The position numbers and the translations under genes are program-made. The notes under the pieces are model-generated. The model did not search any database. It worked only from the letters and a program-made list of their open reading frames with translations, and was not told where the DNA came from. From assembly GCA_038148755.1 (NCBI GenBank), contig JAYQWA010000005.1:1-64000 (forward strand): a stretch of DNA of 64,000 nucleotides. The letters run 5' to 3'. The stretch is from UBA5109 sp038148755. Lineage in GTDB: Bacteria > Pseudomonadota > Gammaproteobacteria > Pseudomonadales > Pseudohongiellaceae. Below are positions 9,663 to 18,171 of this stretch, piece by piece. Every line of letters begins with the position of its first letter. Position 1 is the stretch's first letter.

Positions 9663-10736
9663 ATGCAAAATATTTTAAAAATTACCGGACTCATTTGTAT
9701 GAGTTTATGTGTGGGCTGCCAGCAGATTTCAGCGCAAACAGATTCAGCTGTGGGTGATGGTCGTCCAGAGGTTCGCGGCATTTATAACTGGATTCACTCG
9801 ACAGGCTATGGCGAGCGAGCCTTTTCATTTTACCGCGACATGATAGGGCTTGAGCTTGCCCGTTCTCCTTTTGGAGGACCGGCTCCAGCGAATGCGCCAC
9901 CTCCTCAGATCAGACCAGCCTCAGAAGCAAGATCTGATCCGCTTATCTGGCATCTGACTGACAGTGATGGGGCGCGATTCCGCAATATTTTCATGCATAC
10001 GGCCAATACCCCCTATGGGCTCGAGTTGTCAGAGTTCTATGATATTCCCCGCAGAGAAAGAGTCGACAGCCCTTATGATCCAGGCAGCTCACGAATAATC
10101 TTTTATGTCCGCGATCTGGATACCTTGTATAACAGCCTGCGTGCTGCGAATACTCCTGTGGTCAGCCTGAACGGGGAGATCGTTAATACCTCGCTTGGAG
10201 AGAGTGTGCTGATCAGGGATCCGGATGGCTACATGATCCAGCTGGTTCAGGCCAGTGAGGCAGATATTGCTGCGGCTACTTACCCCGAGCAAATCATATC
10301 AACCCATATTGGCCTTACAGTTGCCGATACCGCTCGATCCCTGCGTTACTATCAGGACTTGCTGGGTTTTGAGGTAGAAGGCCGCCGCCAGGGTAGCGTG
10401 GCCGACTTGCAAGTAAACGGTTTGGCTGCTGGCAGTCTCAACCAGACTACAATGATTATCCCGGGCACAGATACCATGGTGATTCTGGATGAATATCAGC
10501 TTCCTGCGGGGATGATGCCTGCTCCACGAGCACTGAGTTGGACTATCCAGGATGTGGGTTCCCCCCAGTTTCAGCTACAGGTGAGCGATATTGATGCCTT
10601 TATAGAGCTGACCCTGGATGCAGGCTATGAATTCCTGAGTTGGGATGCTGAACCTATACAACGTAATTTTGGACGCTTTGTCTTTGCCATCGACCCAGAT
10701 GGTGTGCTTGTTGAATATGTCGAACCGGAGATTTAG
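9663..10736 (+). CDS. Lipoprotein with two VOC (glyoxalase/dioxygenase-like) domains
   Basis: From the chosen ATG the protein has 357 residues. The N-terminus MQNILKITGLICMSLCVGC is a lipoprotein signal with a lipobox ending in Cys, so this start is preferred to one 51 bases upstream; GGAG precedes it. Two VOC modules are visible: one starting near IYNWIHSTGYGERAFSFYRD and one near THIGLTVADTARSLRYYQDL, each ending in a D-P-D-G-x-x-x-x-x-V block. VOC proteins bind a divalent metal and act as lyases, isomerases, extradiol dioxygenases or binding proteins. Which of these applies cannot be read here. Attachment to a membrane is unusual for VOC enzymes. It precedes the second haem/DUF1552/ankyrin module and may share its role. 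Confidence 0.8.
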   Translation: MQNILKITGLICMSLCVGCQQISAQTDSAVGDGRPEVRGIYNWIHSTGYGERAFSFYRDMIGLELARSPFGGPAPANAPPPQIRPASEARSDPLIWHLTDSDGARFRNIFMHTANTPYGLELSEFYDIPRRERVDSPYDPGSSRIIFYVRDLDTLYNSLRAANTPVVSLNGEIVNTSLGESVLIRDPDGYMIQLVQASEADIAAATYPEQIISTHIGLTVADTARSLRYYQDLLGFEVEGRRQGSVADLQVNGLAAGSLNQTTMIIPGTDTMVILDEYQLPAGMMPAPRALSWTIQDVGSPQFQLQVSDIDAFIELTLDAGYEFLSWDAEPIQRNFGRFVFAIDPDGVLVEYVEPEI

Positions 10737-10975
10737 CTTTAGCAAGTTAGTTCGTCACTTTTACTTGTTCAGCTCTGAGAGAAAATTAACACAGGGCAAA
10801 ATTCAATCTTTTCGGACACAGTATTAGTAGTTTCACTCTTTCCTGGCAGTGTGTTGAAATCCTCTAGGCTTTATCAAAACAAAACTTTTACCGTGCCGGA
10901 TTATGAATAGCCTATTGCCTTGTATTAGCCTGGCAGCAGTTTCATAATGCACAAAAATAACTACGAAAAACCAAG

Positions 10976-11893
10976 ATGTTAGGACGTAGAACATTTATAG
11001 GGGGAGTTGTTGGGGGTCTTGTTACTCTCAGCCAATCATTTCCTGCACGGGCGCAATCAGCCCTTTCTTCTTCAACTTTGTCGCCCGGTATTTATTTAAT
11101 TCAGGGGGCGGGTAGTAATGTTGTACTTGCCGATCTTGCTGATGAGCTTGTGGTGATTGACGGTGGTTTACAGGAAAACGCTGGTACTTTGATGAATATC
11201 ATCCAGATGCTTGCACCAGGGAAAACAATCGGCAGCTTATTTAATACAAACTGGCGGCCTGAACATTGTGGATTGAATTTCAGTCTCGCAGAGAGCACCA
11301 GCATCATTGCACATGAAAATACCCGTTTGTGGCAGGGTACTGATCCCTATGTAGAGTGGGAAGAAAAGAAATATCAGCCCATGCCAGTTGAGGTGCGAGC
11401 CAATCATGGGTTTTATACGGGTAGCAGTCTACAGATAGGCGCTGAAACTATACTTTATGACTGTTTACCCAAGGCCCATACAGATGGAGATATTTACCTG
11501 TACTTCGAGCAGGCAGATATCCTTGTTGTCAGCGATTTACTCAAGACTAACAGTTTTCCTGTTGTTGATTATTCGACAGGGGGTTGGCTTCGAGGCTTGC
11601 GTGATGCAACAGCAGCCTTGCTTGATATCGCGAAGGATAATACTCAAATTATTGCGGCTCAGGGCGGTGTTTTGACGCGTGATGACTTGCAGCAGCAGCA
11701 TGACATGATGGTTTATGCCTGGGATGCCGTCGTGTCGGCTTTCCAGAATGGCTTTAGTCTGGACGAGTTCCAGGCATCAAACCCCATGCAGCCTTATATC
11801 GCCGAACGAGGCAACCCATCTTTATTTTTACAACAGGCTTACCGTAGTGCCTGGTATCATATTACGGAACGAACCATCCCTAATGTTATATAG
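10976..11893 (+). CDS. Exported metallo-beta-lactamase-fold protein with degenerate metal site
   Basis: This protein of 305 residues has a twin-arginine signal (GRRTFIGG, cleavage near ARAQS). The metallo-beta-lactamase fold is visible from V-V-I-D-G-G-L to the end. The metal site is degenerate: the canonical H-x-H-x-D-H is N92-W-R94-P-E96-H97, and the last His of the usual PGHG loop is Gln229 (AAQGGVLTRDD). Only H97, H168 (KAHTDGD) and D187 (SDLL) remain. It is therefore probably not a normal dinuclear hydrolase; it may bind one metal or be a non-catalytic binding protein. Its last 11 bases overlap the start of the next DUF1592 gene, which implies translational coupling. Confidence 0.85.
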   Translation: MLGRRTFIGGVVGGLVTLSQSFPARAQSALSSSTLSPGIYLIQGAGSNVVLADLADELVVIDGGLQENAGTLMNIIQMLAPGKTIGSLFNTNWRPEHCGLNFSLAESTSIIAHENTRLWQGTDPYVEWEEKKYQPMPVEVRANHGFYTGSSLQIGAETILYDCLPKAHTDGDIYLYFEQADILVVSDLLKTNSFPVVDYSTGGWLRGLRDATAALLDIAKDNTQIIAAQGGVLTRDDLQQQHDMMVYAWDAVVSAFQNGFSLDEFQASNPMQPYIAERGNPSLFLQQAYRSAWYHITERTIPNVI

Positions 11894-14297
11894 AAGTAAT
11901 CTATTGAATAAAAAACAAGGACTTTTAACTGTCTGCGCAGGCCTGATATTTTTATCATCCGCCTTGCATGCAGCAGATAATTATTCTGATGAGCTCAGCG
12001 CCGGTTGGGAAACGCTGGAAATCTACTGCATGGATTGCCATAACTTTCAGGATTATTCGGGGGGTATTGATTTCACCCTGTTTGATCCAGATGATGTGGT
12101 GACGGAAGCAGAAATTTTTGAGCGTGCCATCACCAAACTGCGAACCAACGTTATGCCGCCACCGAGCCAGCCCCAGCCTGATGCGGAAAAACGCTGGCAG
12201 TTAATCAACAGCCTCGAAGCGACACTGGATGAACATGCTGCGAGAAATAGCCATCCGGGTCGGGTTGGTTTGCATCGTCTTAACCGCACTGAATATATCA
12301 ATGCTATTTATGAGATTACCGGGGTTGAATTAAATGCTGACGTGTTGCCTCAGGATGACATCAGTGACAGCTTTGACAATATAGCGAATGTGCTGAAGAT
12401 TTCGCCGGCTTTTATGGATCAGTTCATTTCTGCCGCCCGTCTGGTCAGTGAAGTAGCCATTGGTGACCCTGACCCCCTGGTAGAAACCAGCACTTATGCG
12501 GTGGATACTGCAAACCAAACCAGTCATATTCACGGATTACCTTTGGGAACCCGTGGCGGGCTTTTAGTTGATCATGTGTTTCCGGTCGACGGTGAATATG
12601 CGTTCACGGTTGCTGGTATGTTTACACGGCTTTATCACGTTGGCCTGGAGAATGAAGAAACGCTGATTATTACCATGGATGGTGTTGAGGTGTTCAGGGA
12701 AAGTATAGGTGGAGAGGAAGACCTTAAATATATAGATCAGCAACAGGCGCCAGCTATCGCTGACATTAATGCCCGTTTCAGCGATATCAGGATTCCAGTC
12801 AGTTCAGGCAGGCATACCATTGGCATGGCATTTCTCGCGCACAGTCTTGTGGAAGCTGATGATCCTCTGCGTAATACTGGTGAGAATACCGGTATATCAA
12901 GGCTGACCAAAGCGAGAACCCTGAGTATCCAGGGCCCTTACAATTCAAATGGCGTGATTAATACACCGAGTCGAAATAAGGTCATGATTTGCCAACCGCA
13001 GGCTCCTGCGGAGGAACTGGAATGTGCCAGGCAGATATTTACTAATCTGGCTACCGAGGCTTTCAGATATCCGGTGAGCAATCCAGATATCGAAGCCGCA
13101 ATGCAGTTTTTTGCTAAAGCCAGAGAGCGGGGGAATTTTGATGACGGCATTAAAAACGGCATGGTCGCGATTTTTACCAGTCCAAAATTTCTTTTTCGCA
13201 GTGAAATTCCGCCTGAAGGGACGTCCCCCGGAGAAATTTTTGCCTTAAGTGACCTTGAACTGGCATCCAGACTGGCTTTCTTTTTATGGAGTTCACCGCC
13301 AGATGATCAGCTGCTTGCCCTGGCTGCTAGCGGCGAGCTCTCGCAGGCAGAGAACCTTGAGAATCAAATAAACCGAATGCTGTCAGATCCCAGAGCAGCT
13401 GCGCTGGTAGAAAACTTTGCTTTTCAGTGGCTGGGTTTGCGGGAACTCAGTGAAGCAAATCCCGATGGTGAGATTTTTCCCAAGTATGATCCTGGACTCA
13501 GGGATGATCTGATTCAGGAAATGAAATTGTTTATTGGCAGTATCATGCAGGAAGACCGCAGTGTCCTGGAGTTACTGTCGGCTGATTACAGCTATGTTAA
13601 TGAGCGTTTAGCCTTGCACTACGATATTCCAGATATTCGGGGCGATCAGTTTCGTCGGATCCAGCTGGAAGATGAAGAACGTTATGGACTGCTAGGCAAG
13701 GGCGCCGTGCTGATGGTGACTTCTTATGCCAACAGAACATCACCGGTTTTGCGTGGTGCCTATATTATGGAAAACCTGCTCGGCGTGGAACCGGCTTCAC
13801 CACCGCCGAATGTAGAAGCCTTTCCTGAAACGCCGGAAGGTTCAGACCTGGCGCTCACTGTCAGGGAAAGGCTGGAATCGCATCGCGCCAATCCTTCCTG
13901 TGCCAGTTGTCATGATGTGATGGACCCGCTGGGCCTTGCCCTGGAAAACTTCGATGCAATCGGGGGCTGGCGGGAGCGTGATAGTGATGCCGGTAATGTT
14001 ATGATTGATGCATCGGGCCGACTGGCAAGTGGAGAAATCATAAATGGTGTCAATGACTTACGTAATGCTCTGCTTGCTACGCCGGAACAGTTTGCACAGA
14101 TATTTACCAAAAAATTGATGACTTATGCTTTAGGCAGAACAGTGGAATATCAGGATATGCCAAGTGTCCGTGCAATTGTAAAAGCTTCGGCAGAAGATGG
14201 TTATAAGTTTTCGGATATAGTAAAAAGTGTCATTAACAGTACGCAGTTTATGATGTCAGTTGCTCCAGACATTGAGCTAACGACAGCAGCGAACTAA
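11883..14297 (+). CDS. Exported DUF1592/DUF1588/DUF1585-type protein with two c-haem motifs (copy 2)
   Basis: From the ATG at 11883 the protein has 804 residues. The frame is open further upstream inside the previous gene, but this start gives a proper signal peptide (LLTVCAGLIFLSSALHA) and a short overlap. Haem motifs are CMDCH (C49, C52, H53) and CASCH (C673, C676, H677). Between them lie the DUF1587-like HRLNRTEYINAIYEITG block and the DUF1592/DUF1588 regions; MDPLGLALENFDAIG follows the second motif. It is a full-length paralogue of the 4147-6549 product with the same domain order. It probably acts in the periplasm with the DUF1552 partner encoded 31 bases downstream. The reaction is unknown. 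Confidence 0.9.
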   Translation: MLYRSNLLNKKQGLLTVCAGLIFLSSALHAADNYSDELSAGWETLEIYCMDCHNFQDYSGGIDFTLFDPDDVVTEAEIFERAITKLRTNVMPPPSQPQPDAEKRWQLINSLEATLDEHAARNSHPGRVGLHRLNRTEYINAIYEITGVELNADVLPQDDISDSFDNIANVLKISPAFMDQFISAARLVSEVAIGDPDPLVETSTYAVDTANQTSHIHGLPLGTRGGLLVDHVFPVDGEYAFTVAGMFTRLYHVGLENEETLIITMDGVEVFRESIGGEEDLKYIDQQQAPAIADINARFSDIRIPVSSGRHTIGMAFLAHSLVEADDPLRNTGENTGISRLTKARTLSIQGPYNSNGVINTPSRNKVMICQPQAPAEELECARQIFTNLATEAFRYPVSNPDIEAAMQFFAKARERGNFDDGIKNGMVAIFTSPKFLFRSEIPPEGTSPGEIFALSDLELASRLAFFLWSSPPDDQLLALAASGELSQAENLENQINRMLSDPRAAALVENFAFQWLGLRELSEANPDGEIFPKYDPGLRDDLIQEMKLFIGSIMQEDRSVLELLSADYSYVNERLALHYDIPDIRGDQFRRIQLEDEERYGLLGKGAVLMVTSYANRTSPVLRGAYIMENLLGVEPASPPPNVEAFPETPEGSDLALTVRERLESHRANPSCASCHDVMDPLGLALENFDAIGGWRERDSDAGNVMIDASGRLASGEIINGVNDLRNALLATPEQFAQIFTKKLMTYALGRTVEYQDMPSVRAIVKASAEDGYKFSDIVKSVINSTQFMMSVAPDIELTTAAN

Positions 14298-14328
14298 CAG
14301 TGAACTAAAATTTAGGACGGAGAGAGTC

Positions 14329-15642
14329 ATGTTTATCACGAAGAAGCATCTTCCCCGCAGGACTTTTTTACGTAATGCTGGTGTCAGTATCTCGTTGCCT
14401 TTACTTGACGCAATGATCCCGGCTGCAACAGCACTGGCACAAACAGCAGCGACAGCCCCTCCACGCATGGGCTTTTTCTATTTCCCGCATGGCGCTGTGA
14501 TGGATAACTGGACCCCGGATCAGAGCGGCAGTGATTTTGAATTAAAATCCATTCTGGCACCGCTGAATCCCTTTAAAGACAAGCTGACTATTGTTAGTGG
14601 CCTGGAAAACAAGCGTGCCAATGGCCCGGTACATGCCATTACACCGGGAACCTGGCTCACAGGAGAGGCACCACGAGTCAGTCATGATCCTTTTGGTGGT
14701 ATTACCATTGATCAGATCGCTGCCAGAAAAATCAGCCAGGATACGCCCTTGCCATCAATTGAAGTCACCACAGAAGCTGCCGGTTCAGCAGCCTGTGACC
14801 GTGATTATGGCTGTTCCTATGGCTCTACGATTTCTTTCAGAACACCCAGTACGCCCTTGCCCATGGAAAATAACCCCAGAAAACTGTTTCAGACCTTGTT
14901 TGGAGTGGGGGACAGTGAAGAGGAGCGTGCTGCAATTTCTTCACAGACACGTTCGGTACTGGATCAGATCATGCAGGAAAGCCAGCAACTACAAAATCAA
15001 TTGGGTGCTGCTGACAGAATGGTGCTGAGTGACTACCTCGAAAGCGTCCGTGAAATAGAACGCAGGATCCAGAAAACTGCCGAGCATGATATGTCAGGCA
15101 TAGAGCTGCCGGATGCACCACTGGGAATTCCGGTTGATTTTGATGAGCATATTAATTTGCAGATGGATTTAATTGCGATGGCCTGGCAGGCCAATATGAC
15201 ACGCGTGGCTTCCATGATGTTTGCAGCGGAAGTCAGTAACAAAAGCTATAACCATATCGGCGTCTCAGATGCCTTTCATCCACTGTCACACCATCAGAAT
15301 AATCCCGCCAAAATAGCCCGGCTGCTTAAGGTGCAGGAATATCACTCAAGAGTGTTCGCACGCTTTGTACAAAAACTGGTAGATACGCCGGATATTGACG
15401 GCAGCATGCTGGACAATGCCATTCTGCTTTATGGCAGTAACATGAGTGACAGCAATGCGCATAATCATTTTCCCTTGCCTTCAGCGATTGTTGGTACTGG
15501 TGGCGGCAGGATCAAAGGTGGACAACATCTGGTTTACCCGGATTACACACCGGTGTCCAATTTAATGCTGACTCTGATGGACCGGATTGATGTGGAAATG
15601 GAAAGTTTTGGTGACAGTACCGGGCGCTTTGCCGAGGTATGA
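14329..15642 (+). CDS. Tat-exported DUF1552 protein (copy 2)
   Basis: This DUF1552 protein of 437 residues has a twin-arginine signal (PRRTFLRNAGVSISLPLLDA). It shares with copy 1 the FYFPHGAVMDNW start, an ACDRDYGCSYGSTISF segment, the Q-M-D-L-I-A-M-A-W-Q-A-N-M-T-R-V helix, the HPLSHHQNN cluster and LLYGSNMSDSN. The histidine cluster and acidic residues suggest a metal site. GGAGAG lies at good distance before the ATG. It is placed between the haem protein and the ankyrin protein exactly as in copy 1, so the three products probably act as a unit. Confidence 0.9.
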   Translation: MFITKKHLPRRTFLRNAGVSISLPLLDAMIPAATALAQTAATAPPRMGFFYFPHGAVMDNWTPDQSGSDFELKSILAPLNPFKDKLTIVSGLENKRANGPVHAITPGTWLTGEAPRVSHDPFGGITIDQIAARKISQDTPLPSIEVTTEAAGSAACDRDYGCSYGSTISFRTPSTPLPMENNPRKLFQTLFGVGDSEEERAAISSQTRSVLDQIMQESQQLQNQLGAADRMVLSDYLESVREIERRIQKTAEHDMSGIELPDAPLGIPVDFDEHINLQMDLIAMAWQANMTRVASMMFAAEVSNKSYNHIGVSDAFHPLSHHQNNPAKIARLLKVQEYHSRVFARFVQKLVDTPDIDGSMLDNAILLYGSNMSDSNAHNHFPLPSAIVGTGGGRIKGGQHLVYPDYTPVSNLMLTLMDRIDVEMESFGDSTGRFAEV

Positions 15643-15659
15643 GGTAAGGGTATAAGTTC

Positions 15660-17141
15660 ATGAGAAAATTTAGCTTCTCAATGTTTCTGCTGTTTCATGT
15701 GCTTGTTGCCTATGCGCAGGAAGATCTGCTGACACTCGCCAGTCAGGGCGAAACCCAGGCTGTGCTTGCCATGCTGGATTCACAAAGCCCGGTTGACGCC
15801 GTCCAGGCCGATGGTACAAGCCTTTTACATTGGGCTGTTTATTACAATGATCCGGCGCTGGTAAACAGCTTGCTTGCTTTAGGCGCTGACGCAAGATTAC
15901 ACAATAATTATGGCGCAAGTCCTCTGTTCCAGGCAGCGATTACCGGTAACCCAGAAATTATCGAAGCACTACTTAATGCTGGCGTTGATCCTGATGAACG
16001 TTTTAGTGATGATCAGACTGCCATTATGGTCCTGGCTCGTACCAATAATCTCGCTGCGGCCAAAGTGCTTTTAAATAAAGGGGCTGATGTAAATGCCGTA
16101 GAGTCTTTCCGCGGACAAACTGCCTTGATGTGGGCAGCAGGGCAGAAACAGCCTGAAATGCTGAAACTTTTGCTGGACCACGGAGCGGACCCCAATGCAC
16201 GCTCAAACCTGAATAACTGGCAACGGCAAGTGACAGCAGAACCACGTATGAAATTTATGCCAGTGGGTGGGCTGACACCACTGCTATTTGCAGCCAGGGA
16301 AGGTTGTGCTACCTGCATAGAACACCTTATTGCAGCAGGTGCTGACATTCAGCTGACTGACCCTGAAAATATCAGCCCTCTGATCATGGCTTGCCTGAAT
16401 GCGAACTGGGATTCAGCGCGCTTATTGCTGGAGGCTGGCGCCTATGTGAATAAATGGGATATTTACGGACGCTCACCGCTCTATGCCACGGTTGATTACA
16501 ACACGATTCCACATGGTGGCAGGCCAGATAAGTTATCCAATGATTTGACGACTAGTCTAGAATTTCTTGAGCTATTGCTGGAAGCTGGGGCAAATCCTAA
16601 CCTCCAGCTTAAGGTTGTACCCCCTTATCGCAATCTGGAAAGCGACCGGACCGGTTTCGGTGAGCGTTTATTGCTTTCTGCCGGAGCTAACTCGCTGATA
16701 AGAGCTGCCCGAGGCGCAGATGTGGATGCCATTGAACTGCTGCTTGAATATGGTGCACTGATCAATCTGCCCAATGATAATGGCGTAACGGCATTAATAG
16801 CTGCATCAGGTTATAGTGTCAGACCTGCAGATACACGGGGCCGTTTCAGGACTGAAGCGCAGGCGCTTTTGGCCGCACAGGCTTTACTGGCACACGAGGA
16901 TATTGATGTTAACCATCAGGACAGTCTGGGTAGTACAGCTTTAATGGGGGCTGCCCAGATAGGTTGGACAGATATGGTTGCCTTGCTCATTGAACACGGA
17001 GCGGATCCTGCAATAGAAGATAATTTTGGCACAACAGCACTGGATCATGCTCTGGGTAGAGGAGGAAGTTTCAGTGGTGGCGGCGGGAATGTTTCCCTCG
17101 AGACTGCCGCGTTTCTAGAAGCCCTGACTAATTCGCCTTAA
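15660..17141 (+). CDS. Exported ankyrin-repeat protein (copy 2)
   Basis: This protein of 493 residues has a signal peptide (cleavage near AYAQED, about residue 20) and many ankyrin repeats, for example DGTSLLHWAVYYND, GASPLFQAAITGN, GQTALMWAAG and GSTALMGAAQIG. It has the same length as the 7986-9467 product, and insertions fall at matching places in the array (about residues 183-200 and 275-340). The C-terminus ends in a glycine/serine-rich segment (GRGGSFSGGGGN) absent from copy 1. It probably scaffolds the haem and DUF1552 proteins in the periplasm (inference). Its stop codon directly abuts the stop of the convergent dUTPase gene, and no terminator is visible between them. Confidence 0.9.
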   Translation: MRKFSFSMFLLFHVLVAYAQEDLLTLASQGETQAVLAMLDSQSPVDAVQADGTSLLHWAVYYNDPALVNSLLALGADARLHNNYGASPLFQAAITGNPEIIEALLNAGVDPDERFSDDQTAIMVLARTNNLAAAKVLLNKGADVNAVESFRGQTALMWAAGQKQPEMLKLLLDHGADPNARSNLNNWQRQVTAEPRMKFMPVGGLTPLLFAAREGCATCIEHLIAAGADIQLTDPENISPLIMACLNANWDSARLLLEAGAYVNKWDIYGRSPLYATVDYNTIPHGGRPDKLSNDLTTSLEFLELLLEAGANPNLQLKVVPPYRNLESDRTGFGERLLLSAGANSLIRAARGADVDAIELLLEYGALINLPNDNGVTALIAASGYSVRPADTRGRFRTEAQALLAAQALLAHEDIDVNHQDSLGSTALMGAAQIGWTDMVALLIEHGADPAIEDNFGTTALDHALGRGGSFSGGGGNVSLETAAFLEALTNSP

Positions 17142-17795
17142 TTACCTTTTGCTGTAGCGGTCTTTCAGGCTCTCATAAAGGATACGCTGGAACTCAGGGT
17201 GTTCGCTATCTATCCCGGTCATGACTTCTACCAGATGTTCATTGTCTTCTCTGCCATTCCAGTGTTTGTCATAAGTTCCTTCCTTGTAGCCATTATCCTG
17301 ACGGAAAAAGTTAAGAACATTTTTACCGACATACTGGCAATAAAGCTCTTTCCAGTCCATCTGGCAATCGCTTAACAAGGCAGCGAAAAGTGGAACACTA
17401 ATGCGTCCGGCGGCAGCCAAACCTATCTCAAGCTCAATCTTAGATATTAAGTCTAACTCATTGATTATATAGGTTTTATTGTCAAAATTTACTGCCTGTC
17501 CTTCATTGAATTCTGAAAGCAGTGATTTGGTTGCAAGTTCATGATCGCCTTTTACTTCAAGCAGAATGTGAGAGAGGGTAAAGTGCCAGATATCAACCAG
17601 TTCCATCTGTAACTGTCCCAGATCGCAGTCCTGTTTTTTCCACCATTTCCAGCCATGATGTTCCATCGCTTCAGCACCTTCTACAACGATGGCTCTCAGA
17701 TAGGGGTATGCGGCGTTAACCCAGTCAGGATTAACTTTGGCATTCATATTAGCCTGTAAGGTAAGCATTACTTCAGCCTGGGTTTGGGTCAGCAT
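17142..17795 (-). CDS. All-alpha dimeric dUTP diphosphatase (dUTPase_2 family)
   Basis: This protein of 217 residues should hydrolyse dUTP to dUMP and pyrophosphate in the cytoplasm, keeping uracil out of DNA and supplying dTMP synthesis. The all-alpha dUTPase motifs are present: an acidic E-G-A-E-A-M-E helix followed by HHGWKWWK (about residues 38-53), then Q-M-E-L-V-D-I-W-H-F (about residues 62-71), whose acidic residues bind Mg2+. This form is unrelated to the trimeric Dut fold and is found in scattered gammaproteobacteria, phages and kinetoplastids. It converges on the ankyrin gene with no spacer and lies 32 bases downstream of a small coiled-coil gene on the same strand. Confidence 0.85.
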   Translation of the reverse strand: MLTQTQAEVMLTLQANMNAKVNPDWVNAAYPYLRAIVVEGAEAMEHHGWKWWKKQDCDLGQLQMELVDIWHFTLSHILLEVKGDHELATKSLLSEFNEGQAVNFDNKTYIINELDLISKIELEIGLAAAGRISVPLFAALLSDCQMDWKELYCQYVGKNVLNFFRQDNGYKEGTYDKHWNGREDNEHLVEVMTGIDSEHPEFQRILYESLKDRYSKR

Positions 17796-17827
17796 AAAAT
17801 CAGTCCGTGTTAGTTAAATTTTTAATT

Positions 17828-18055
17828 CTAAAGCTCGGTAATTGCATTTAATAATTCCTGACGGTTTTGCAGCATTTCTGTATAAGACTTTTTAGCGATG
17901 ATTGATTCGGAATTATCGTCGCGGGTTTCATTCAAATCTGCTAGCCAGCTTTCTATGGTGGCTATTTCCTGTTCCAATTGAGTTTTGGCTTTTTTCGCTA
18001 AGGCTTCCGGAATTTTTTCAGGATCTTGTTGGGTTTTGCTGCGTCGGTCTTTCAT
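17828..18055 (-). CDS. Small hypothetical coiled-coil protein
   Basis: This highly charged protein of 75 residues starts MKDRRSKTQQDPEKIPEAL and then has a heptad-like helix (about residues 18-75) predicted by eye to form a coiled coil. There is no signal peptide or membrane segment, so it is cytoplasmic. I do not recognise the family. It lies 32 bases upstream of the dUTPase gene on the same strand, so the two are probably co-transcribed. The composition is convincing for a real gene. Confidence 0.65.
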   Translation of the reverse strand: MKDRRSKTQQDPEKIPEALAKKAKTQLEQEIATIESWLADLNETRDDNSESIIAKKSYTEMLQNRQELLNAITEL

Positions 18056-18171
18056 GCTCAGTAAAAAATGCCTTGAATGTGCTGATTTTCGTCAAAATAG
18101 TGTGAAGTAGATTATGCCAGAAAAACCAGATCAGGTAACATCGCTGGCATATTGAACAATTCAGAGTAGTC

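Larger units (their letters stand above)
4147..17141 (+). repeat. Tandem paralogous module: haem protein - DUF1552 - ankyrin, twice
   Basis: The gene order DUF1592-type haem protein, DUF1552 protein, exported ankyrin protein occurs at 4147-9467 and again at 11883-17141, same strand, with similar lengths (800/804, 441/437 and 493/493 residues). The protein pairs share long motifs but many residues differ, so the duplication is old or the copies arrived separately. The VOC and metallo-beta-lactamase-fold genes lie between the copies. Nucleotide identity is not obvious by eye, so this is a gene-level repeat, not a recent DNA duplication. Confidence 0.85.

Noticed and set aside
11715..11882. N-terminal extension of the second DUF1592 protein
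   Set aside because: The extension overlaps the end of the metallo-beta-lactamase-fold gene in another frame and would bury the signal peptide; the ATG at 11883 gives a proper export signal.
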